A stretch of DNA of 45,903 bases from positions 1 through 45,903 of IMG/VR virus record IMGVR_UViG_3300027754_000161; one strand, 5' to 3'. Shown piece by piece: positions 40,285 to 45,903 of the stretch (the stretch's first letter is position 1; each line of letters begins with the position of its first letter). The notes beneath the pieces were generated by a model. That model was not told the DNA's origin and made no database searches. It saw nothing but the letters and a program-made list of their open reading frames with translations. The translations under genes and the position numbers were made by a program. The stretch is from a virus.

Positions 40285-40977
40285 ATGTCTAGATATTTAA
40301 GATATATTTTTCCAGTGGCTAACACCTCGGATGTCTGCATACTACAAAATACTGCTGGGGCGGCTAATCTTGTTTTAAACGGCAATCTCGCTAATCAAGT
40401 GACAAACCAAGTATCATTTATTGATCGTGGATATAGTAGGTCTATTTCTCTTACTTCTGCAAATAACCTTGCGGCAGTAAACTTTACTATTAGTGGTATC
40501 CAAAATGGAGTTCTTATCACGGAAGTGTTAGTAGGGCCTAATGCTAATACTGTTTATTCAGGACAAATTTATGACAAAATTTATTCCATAGCAACAAGTG
40601 GAGCAGTAAACCAAGTGCGAGTTGGCACGGGATATACTGGCTTCTTCCCACTGATTAATATTAATCTTGAACGTGATAATATTAATTATATTTTGACTAC
40701 ATCAAAATTAACTGCTGCAAGTATTCATACAACCATCTTCGCTGTTATTTCGGATATTAGCCATAATGGCACAACTTTTTTAGATGCTGTAAATAATGAT
40801 TTTCATATCTTCACAATCAAAGCAGACACTGCGAATGACCAATATAGATTCCCTATTTTACCAACGGCTGGCATAAGTTTTCAACCATCACTACCATTCG
40901 CCTCTCTTCTGATACATATCAGTGGACAATTGGGAGAGATAGCTAATAGTATTGAAATGAATTTTAGACAAATATAA
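40285..40977 (+). CDS. Virion protein, paralogue A
   Basis: A 230-residue protein starting MSRYLRYIFPVANTSDVCIL. It aligns with the next protein over the first 140 residues: ANLVLNGNLA against GSLLLNGTLK, SRSISLTSANNLAAV against IKSVSLTSVNNLSAI, GPNANTVYS against GPNNNTVYG, and QVRVGTGYTGFF against QVKVGTGNAGYL. Beta-rich, no motif of an enzyme. Position after the capsid gene suggests a capsid-surface or vertex protein. Confidence 0.7.
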   Translation: MSRYLRYIFPVANTSDVCILQNTAGAANLVLNGNLANQVTNQVSFIDRGYSRSISLTSANNLAAVNFTISGIQNGVLITEVLVGPNANTVYSGQIYDKIYSIATSGAVNQVRVGTGYTGFFPLININLERDNINYILTTSKLTAASIHTTIFAVISDISHNGTTFLDAVNNDFHIFTIKADTANDQYRFPILPTAGISFQPSLPFASLLIHISGQLGEIANSIEMNFRQI

Positions 40978-40989
40978 AGGTATAACAAC

Positions 40990-41646
40990 ATGTCTCTTTA
41001 TTCAAAATTAACGTGGCCAGTTGTAGATTTAGCAGCAGTATGCGCTTTACAAGACACGCCTGGAGCGGGTTCTTTATTGTTAAATGGCACATTGAAAAAT
41101 AATAGTGTTCCTGACCAAATCTCTTTTAGAGTAAACAATTTTATAAAATCTGTTTCGCTTACATCGGTAAACAATTTAAGTGCCATTACTTTTGTAGTTA
41201 ATGGTTTTCAAAATAATGCTCCTATTAGCGACACCATTAATGGGCCTAATAACAATACTGTATATGGCGTTAAATATTTTGATGTCATAACTTCTATAAC
41301 GGTAAATGCGGCAGTTAGCCAAGTTAAAGTTGGGACTGGAAATGCTGGATATTTGTCATTATTCGTGGTTAATAGCAACACAAGCAATATTAACTATTCT
41401 ATGTCTGTAATATTTCCGCCATCTGGCGCGGGGATTACTTATTCGCTTTATCAGACATTAGATCAGATTAACAGTAATTTTATTACTTTTGAAAACCAGC
41501 TTAGCAACTTGTTTCCCATTTTAATTAATCAAACAACGTCGCAAATAATCAGTTCTCAGAATGTTACAAATTTTGTTTTATTAAAAGTAGATTCCTCGGT
41601 TACTCCGGTTACCGACACTTTTGATTTCATTTTCTTACAAGCTTAA
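40990..41646 (+). CDS. Virion protein, paralogue B
   Basis: A 218-residue paralogue of the preceding protein, 12 nt downstream. The N-terminal 140 residues are shared; the C-terminal 70 are unrelated, with a helical stretch (YQTLDQINSNFITFENQL). The pair likely arose by tandem duplication with tip divergence, as seen in decoration or fibre-base proteins. Confidence 0.7.
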   Translation: MSLYSKLTWPVVDLAAVCALQDTPGAGSLLLNGTLKNNSVPDQISFRVNNFIKSVSLTSVNNLSAITFVVNGFQNNAPISDTINGPNNNTVYGVKYFDVITSITVNAAVSQVKVGTGNAGYLSLFVVNSNTSNINYSMSVIFPPSGAGITYSLYQTLDQINSNFITFENQLSNLFPILINQTTSQIISSQNVTNFVLLKVDSSVTPVTDTFDFIFLQA

Positions 41647-41663
41647 AATAAAGGTATATTGAC

Positions 41664-41891
41664 ATGTCGCATAGCAGAGCAAAAAGAGAAGTAATGGCTA
41701 AATCTGGAAAAAACTGGATTCAAGGGGCTATAACACCAGAGAATAAAGGTGCTTTACATAAAACATTAGGAATACCTGAAGGCAAAAAAATCCCTGAAAA
41801 AAAACTAGAAAAAGCCACTCATTCGCAAAATGCTTTAACTAGAAAAAGAGCTAATTTAGCTGAGACATTAAAAGGCTTTGGGCGCAAATAA
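41664..41891 (+). CDS. Small basic conserved phage protein
   Basis: A 75-residue Lys-rich protein containing NWIQGAITPENKGALHKTLG, then IPEGKKIPEKKLEKATHSQN and a basic end (LAETLKGFGRK). This pattern recurs in tailed-phage virion operons as a small protein of unknown function. Real-gene status is well supported by position and composition. Confidence 0.75.
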   Translation: MSHSRAKREVMAKSGKNWIQGAITPENKGALHKTLGIPEGKKIPEKKLEKATHSQNALTRKRANLAETLKGFGRK

Positions 41892-41912
41892 TAATTAAAA
41901 AGAGATGTCTTG

Positions 41913-42968
41913 ATGCTTCCTACCTCCGGTACTTTTAATTTTCAATCTATTCAAATCGAGCTTATTATCAGAGAAGCCTTTGAAAGAATAGGTATTTTAG
42001 GGGAGTTTGTAGAGCCTCAAAAGTTAGATTCAGCTAAAAGAAGTATTGATCTTTTGCTTCTAGAGTGGATGAACAAAAGTATAAATCTTTGGACTCTTGA
42101 AATTAGTTACCTTCCTCTTATAACTGCGCAGATACAATATACTTTGCCTGTTACAGTGAGTAATATCATACAAGCGAATCTCAGAACATCGACACGTCAA
42201 TTAGATGGAGTCGCTGCTAGTAGCAATGGTGGTGTAGCTGCTAATGCTTTTGATGGTGACCCACTAACTGCTTGTACTCAAAATGCTGCAAATGGCAATA
42301 TTTCCTATGATTATGGGATGGGGGAAACTCAGCAAATTAACTTTGTGGGCGTTCAATCTAATGTTGATCGTACTTATAATCTAATTATTGAAAGTTCAGT
42401 AAATAATATTGATTGGTTGCCATTGATTACTCTTTCTTCATTGGATTTTGTAAAAGGAGTTAATGTATGGTTTGACGTTCCTACTCCTATTGATGCTAGA
42501 GCTTATCGTATAAGAGAAACTGGTGGAGCGACGCTCGATATACAAGAAATTTATTTTAATAATAATATTCTTGATATGCCTATAAGCAATGTGAGTAGAT
42601 ATGAGTATTTGAATTATCCAAACAAAAGATTAGAAAGTCGTCCAAGTATTTATTATTTGAATCGTCAAATCACGCCTATTCTTAATTTATGGCCTGCGCC
42701 TTCTAATCAATATAATTGTTTGCAATATTCTTATAAACAAATGATTCAGGATGCTGGAGCTTTTTACACTAACGCCTTGGAGATCCCATCACGTTTTTAT
42801 CCGGCTTTGATATGGGGTTTGAGTTATCAACTTGCCTTAAAATATAATCCTCAAGTAGCCGGCGCATTTAAAGGCGAATATGAGCAATCATTTAATCTTG
42901 CCACGATATCGGATTCAGAATCTGTAAACATAAGTATTCGTGGCGATGAAGACTATGGAGAGATTTAA
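41913..42968 (+). CDS. Tail adaptor with inserted discoidin-like (F5/8 type C) domain
   Basis: ATG 41913 is chosen over TTG 41910, giving 351 residues. The outer parts form a P22 gp4-like adaptor: FQSIQIELIIREAFERIGIL, LDSAKRSIDLLLLEWMN and LWTLEISYLPL at the N-terminus, YEYLNYPNKRLESRPSIYYL with RFYPALIWGLSYQLALKY at the C-terminus. Between them (about 95-217) is an insert with discoidin features: ANAFDGDPLTACTQ, YDYGMGETQQINFVGVQS and ARAYRIRETG. Such domains bind carbohydrates or surfaces. The insert explains the excess length compared with ordinary adaptors. Confidence 0.8.
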   Translation: MLPTSGTFNFQSIQIELIIREAFERIGILGEFVEPQKLDSAKRSIDLLLLEWMNKSINLWTLEISYLPLITAQIQYTLPVTVSNIIQANLRTSTRQLDGVAASSNGGVAANAFDGDPLTACTQNAANGNISYDYGMGETQQINFVGVQSNVDRTYNLIIESSVNNIDWLPLITLSSLDFVKGVNVWFDVPTPIDARAYRIRETGGATLDIQEIYFNNNILDMPISNVSRYEYLNYPNKRLESRPSIYYLNRQITPILNLWPAPSNQYNCLQYSYKQMIQDAGAFYTNALEIPSRFYPALIWGLSYQLALKYNPQVAGAFKGEYEQSFNLATISDSESVNISIRGDEDYGEI

Positions 42969-43316
42969 ATGAGTTGGGTTAATCGTTGGAAAGGGAAAAA
43001 TGTAGTTATTGACGCAACGCATCCTTCGGCACTCGGAGTATGCGATGAAAGTGGCCTTGATTTTAACCATAAGGATTTGGTTAAACAAATGGAATGGCGC
43101 GGTGATAGATTAGTATGGACCGGTCTTATGGTCGGTAAACCTTATTTAGACGTGCCGTCAGAACAAAATAGACCGCCGCTTGTAAAAGCTGATCCACGTC
43201 CTATAAAAAACCCGAGACTACCTGGTAACGATGCTTATACCGATCCTAATGGAAATCAAGTTCTGCCAAATACGCAATTAACGACAAAACTACAAAATAT
43301 TAATTGGGGCAATTAA
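42969..43316 (+). CDS. Small tail-module protein
   Basis: A 115-residue protein directly after the adaptor stop. The segment GVCDESGLDFNHKDLVKQM, WRGDRLVWTGLMV and PYLDVPSEQNRPP follows a pattern common in tailed phages next to adaptor genes; relatives often carry Cys residues that may bind metal, of which one remains here. Function unknown, probably structural. Confidence 0.7.
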   Translation: MSWVNRWKGKNVVIDATHPSALGVCDESGLDFNHKDLVKQMEWRGDRLVWTGLMVGKPYLDVPSEQNRPPLVKADPRPIKNPRLPGNDAYTDPNGNQVLPNTQLTTKLQNINWGN

Positions 43317-43329
43317 TTAAGGACTGTCT

Positions 43330-44316
43330 ATGAAGTTTAATGTTTTACATAATTTTATCTCACCAGTTACCGGCAGAATACTTTGTGATCCAAATTATGT
43401 ATTAGTTGGTGATGCAAATGGTATCGCCATACCTACAATTAGCATACCGATTATTACATTACCCAATCTCTCAACAAATAAATTTTGGGTAGGCAGCGCG
43501 ATGGATCGACCAGTTGAAGCAATAGTCGATATCCCCGTTTGTTATGCTGCTACTACTTTAGCTCTGGCTGCAAACTACAATAACGGCATACTAGGAGTAG
43601 GGGCGACGTTAACTTCTACAGCTCCTGGCATATTAACTATTGATTTAGTACCTCCTTTTTTAAACTCTTTAATTTTGGTAAAAAATCAACCAGCTGGTTA
43701 TCAAAATGGAGTGTACGTAGTAACGGTTCTTGGGTCTACTGAGACGCCTTGGGTACTGACTAGAGCTAATATTTATAATAAAACTCATGAAATCAGAGAA
43801 GGCGATAGTATAAGCGTTCAATTCGGCGCAGTTAATGGATTGAGTACATGGGTACAAACTAACATAATTAATAATATTGGGACAGACAGTATTAACTATA
43901 TCGGTCCTATGGGACCAGCTGGTCCAGCTGGACCAGCTGGAGCGGCAGGGGTTGAAGGTCTAGCGGGAATCGCCCTGGGAGGTCTTGCAAAAGGAGTCGG
44001 AAACGGTCTAGTAAGTGCTATTTTTGACGCTACGTTTGGTACGCTAAGAGACTTGCTCGGAGGGGGAGCTAGTTTACTAGGGAAAATTCTTATTACCGCG
44101 GCTTTTGCGCCAGAAGGTGGAGTCGCAGGAGTCGCAGGAGCACCAGGAGCATCCGCAACTTCTGGGCAATCTACATTTTTTATAAATGCCAACTTGAATT
44201 TAAATGGCGGAAGAATAGCAAATATAGAACAATCCCCACAAGCTGATTTCGATGCAATAAGTGCTCGTTTTGTTTGGGATTTATTTAATGATAATGTCGA
44301 GATTAAATGGCAATAA
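43330..44316 (+). CDS. Collagen-like tail fibre protein
   Basis: A 328-residue protein starting MKFNVLHNFISPVTGRILCD. A beta-rich N-terminal domain is followed by a collagen-like Gly-X-Y run (GPMGPAGPAGPAGAAGVEG, residues about 192-212), a Gly/Leu-rich helical segment, a second short collagen-like patch (about 263-274), and a C-terminal STFFINANLNLNGGRIANIE domain. Collagen repeats form trimeric stalks in phage fibres. AGGA precedes the start. Confidence 0.85.
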   Translation: MKFNVLHNFISPVTGRILCDPNYVLVGDANGIAIPTISIPIITLPNLSTNKFWVGSAMDRPVEAIVDIPVCYAATTLALAANYNNGILGVGATLTSTAPGILTIDLVPPFLNSLILVKNQPAGYQNGVYVVTVLGSTETPWVLTRANIYNKTHEIREGDSISVQFGAVNGLSTWVQTNIINNIGTDSINYIGPMGPAGPAGPAGAAGVEGLAGIALGGLAKGVGNGLVSAIFDATFGTLRDLLGGGASLLGKILITAAFAPEGGVAGVAGAPGASATSGQSTFFINANLNLNGGRIANIEQSPQADFDAISARFVWDLFNDNVEIKWQ

Positions 44317-44342
44317 CATAATTTATACACGAGGAATATACT

Positions 44343-45644
44343 ATGCCAATGAGTACTATAACGGTTGCAGGGATTAATCCATGTTTAAATATTCTAGGAG
44401 CTACGCAACAACTTAACTATACGCAACCACTATCTACGTTACAGATAACTAATAGTTTTCTTCCTATTATTGCCATTCCATCGCAATTTAATCATGAATA
44501 TAGAAATAATTTATTTTCTGGGTTTAGGTGGACTCATCTGACGACTAATACCGATACTTATGGTTCTTTGACATTGCAAAATTTTGTGAATGCGCAAGTA
44601 TCGGCTCTCGGTAATAATATGATAAGATTTGACAATACTGGAATCACTATATTCACATCATTAAACCTAAATAGTGGAGTAATCACTAATGCAACATGGA
44701 ATGGAAACACCATAACAGTTCCATATGGAGGAACAGGAATAACTACAACTACACCATATTCAGTTATTTGTGGTGGTACTGGTCCTACAACTTCATTACA
44801 ATCTGTTGCTAGCTTAGGTAATGCTGGTCAAGTATTAACTTCGCAAGGTCCTGGACAGTTACCTATTTGGATGACAAATGGAAATGGAACAGTAACATCA
44901 ATCACGGCTGGTATTGGATTATCAGGGGGCGCAATTACAACTTCCGGTACAATAGATATTACCAATACAGCAGTTACTGCTGGAAATTATACATACGGAA
45001 GCTTTACGGTTAATGCGCAGGGTCAACTAACTGCCGCATCTAATGGAGCTAATCCAGTTTTATTAGTTGTAGGGACGGCTACTAGAATAGGTAGTACGGG
45101 GGGACAAAACCCTGTTATTGATTTGATTGATACTGCGGTTACCCCTGGTAGTTATACCAATACAAATCTAACAGTGGATTCAGCTGGTAGATTGACTGCC
45201 GCATCTAATGGAATTATTGGAGTATTAGCTTCGCTTTATATGAGTGGCAATTTAACGACTACCACTATAACAACGAGTAATACTTTTTATAAAATTGTTG
45301 GTTCTACAACAGCAACTTTGGTAAATAACTTTAGTAGCCCCGCAAATAACAAACTTCAATACACAGGTTCTAATCCTATTGAAGCATTAGTAAGTGTTAA
45401 TATATCAGCAAAGCATACAGAGATTGGGGGAAGTACAATCGGTCTTAGTATTTTTAAAAATGGCACAATACAAATCGCAGCTGCAAATTATGCTTTTCAA
45501 TTATCTACAAATTCAGCTACTTCTCTTTCGTTATCGGTACCTGTAGCATTTATTACGACTGATTTTGTTGAGGTGTTTATAACCTATAACGCGGGAGTTA
45601 ATCCCGTGTTGGTTACTGACATGAATTTAACGGTAACAATATAA
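44343..45644 (+). CDS. Tail fibre/appendage protein
   Basis: A 433-residue Thr/Gly/Asn-rich beta protein starting MPMSTITVAGINPCLNILG, with GAGG upstream. The N-terminal part includes SGFRWTHLTTNTDTYGSLTL. The middle holds two repeats around GNYTYGSFTVNAQGQLTAAS and GSYTNTNLTVDSAGRLTAAS. A globular tip (about 290-433) follows. Repeats and composition fit a receptor-binding fibre next to the collagen-like fibre. Confidence 0.75.
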   Translation: MPMSTITVAGINPCLNILGATQQLNYTQPLSTLQITNSFLPIIAIPSQFNHEYRNNLFSGFRWTHLTTNTDTYGSLTLQNFVNAQVSALGNNMIRFDNTGITIFTSLNLNSGVITNATWNGNTITVPYGGTGITTTTPYSVICGGTGPTTSLQSVASLGNAGQVLTSQGPGQLPIWMTNGNGTVTSITAGIGLSGGAITTSGTIDITNTAVTAGNYTYGSFTVNAQGQLTAASNGANPVLLVVGTATRIGSTGGQNPVIDLIDTAVTPGSYTNTNLTVDSAGRLTAASNGIIGVLASLYMSGNLTTTTITTSNTFYKIVGSTTATLVNNFSSPANNKLQYTGSNPIEALVSVNISAKHTEIGGSTIGLSIFKNGTIQIAAANYAFQLSTNSATSLSLSVPVAFITTDFVEVFITYNAGVNPVLVTDMNLTVTI

Positions 45645-45674
45645 TAGATAATTATAATTTTTTAAAAAATCTGT

Positions 45675-45752
45675 TATAATAAACTTTTCTACAGTTTCTA
45701 CGAAACTTAAAATCGTATTTCGGGTTTAAACGTTCTTAGCCATAAAAAGAAT
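45675..45752 (+). promoter_or_regulatory. Promoter -10 and third copy of the structured leader element
   Basis: TATAAT (45675-45680; weak -35 TTATAA at about 45652) is followed by AGTTTC-TAC-GAAACT at 45693-45707 and TAAAATCGTAT (45708-45718), one base different from the copies at 38275 and 38401. A second hairpin follows: GTTCTT/AAGAAT (45732-45737, 45747-45752, one G-T pair) with loop AGCCATAAA. The first hairpin would lie very near the transcript's 5' end. Confidence 0.72.
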
Positions 45753-45798
45753 CTTAAGAATTTTTTAAAAATTTTAGGATTATTTTAGGATTATTTTT

Positions 45799-45903
45799 AT
45801 GCCGAGACCGCCAATAACAACTTTTTCAAGCTTAGCAGTTAAAGAAAGTCCTACTAACAACAATAACGGTTTTTACGCACCGCAATTAACTGCGGCACAA
45901 ATA
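45799..45903 (+). CDS. N-terminus of a further fibre-like virion protein (partial)
   Basis: ATG 45799 opens a frame of 35 codons to the window end (MPRPPITTFSSLAVKESPTN... APQLTAAQI). The PQLTAAQI segment is of the kind found near the start of phage fibre proteins. The frame is open at the edge. It follows the third leader element, so it is a late gene. Joining it to the fragment at base 1 keeps frame, but the content suggests a longer unseen gene or genes between them. Confidence 0.55.
   Translation, partial: MPRPPITTFSSLAVKESPTNNNNGFYAPQLTAAQI

Noticed and set aside
1-45903. The window as a complete circular genome (frame at 45799 joins frame at 1 in phase)
   Set aside because: A phase match has a one-in-three chance, and the N-terminus looks fibre-like while the fragment at base 1 looks like the end of a large internal protein, so sequence is probably missing between them.

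Overview
The window is a 45.9 kb AT-rich stretch that reads as most of a short-tailed (podovirus-like) phage carrying plasmid functions, a candidate phage-plasmid of a Rickettsiales-like alphaproteobacterium. The host assignment is inference. It rests on a GapR/DUF2312 protein (an alphaproteobacterial family), two replication proteins that pair a winged-helix region with a DnaA domain-I-like C-terminus as in Rickettsia plasmids, a VapD gene, low GC, and the general protein style. No integrase, transposase, tRNA, rRNA or CRISPR array is visible. Both ends cut through genes (an open frame enters at base 1 and another leaves at base 45903), so the element is larger than the window.

Layout. (1) 1-8084, rightward: late virion genes. 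These are a C-terminal fragment of a large virion protein, a head-tail adaptor, a P22 gp10-like tail/stabilisation protein, two large ejection-type proteins, small unknowns and a DUF1064 nuclease-fold protein. (2) 8104-12723, leftward early/accessory block: a Panacea-domain antitoxin with a small toxin, an XRE repressor, YqaJ exonuclease plus Erf annealing protein, an HTH protein, a DUF2829/Tad2-like protein fused to a C-terminal domain that recurs alone in the next gene, an unknown protein, and after a terminator a small wHTH regulator. (3) 12724-13108: divergent region full of inverted repeats, the best origin candidate. (4) 13109-16459: DnaA_N-type replication protein, VapD with a small membrane protein, then a leftward pair of sodium:solute symporter and lone CheY-like receiver. 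(5) 16565-25221, rightward replication operon: small regulators, a second DnaA_N-type protein, SF1 helicase, DUF669-like ssDNA-binding protein, a DnaB N-terminal-domain-only protein, a degenerate HNH-AP2 protein, small ORFs and the terminase small subunit. (6) 25431-28221: RHH gene with a consensus promoter, ParA/RHH partition locus with palindromic operators, WGR protein, GapR, a small membrane peptide and DUF7448. (7) 28222-30169: a hairpin-rich intergenic region, a coiled-coil protein and an outer-membrane beta-barrel. (8) 30181-45903: terminase large subunit, an antisense insert gene, portal, small conserved proteins, GroES-like protein, scaffold, fibres, gpT-type major capsid protein, paralogous virion proteins, adaptor with an inserted discoidin-like domain, collagen-like fibre and further fibres.

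How it fits together: ParA, an RHH partner and two initiator-like proteins would maintain the element as a plasmid; the XRE/Panacea block would regulate and stabilise it; Erf, YqaJ, SF1 helicase and SSB-like protein would replicate and recombine it during growth; the late genes build a P22-like portal/tail machine around a Mu gpT-type capsid. Cargo with no obvious virion role includes the symporter/receiver pair, the outer-membrane protein, VapD and the Tad2-like protein.

The most novel-looking signal is noncoding. A 26-nt element (hairpin AGTTTC-TAC-GAAACT plus an invariant 11-nt tail) occurs three times, only ahead of two late virion genes. Each copy is followed by a second hairpin whose stem sequence varies with base pairing kept while the loop keeps CC(A/T)TAAA. 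This looks like an undescribed structured mRNA leader.
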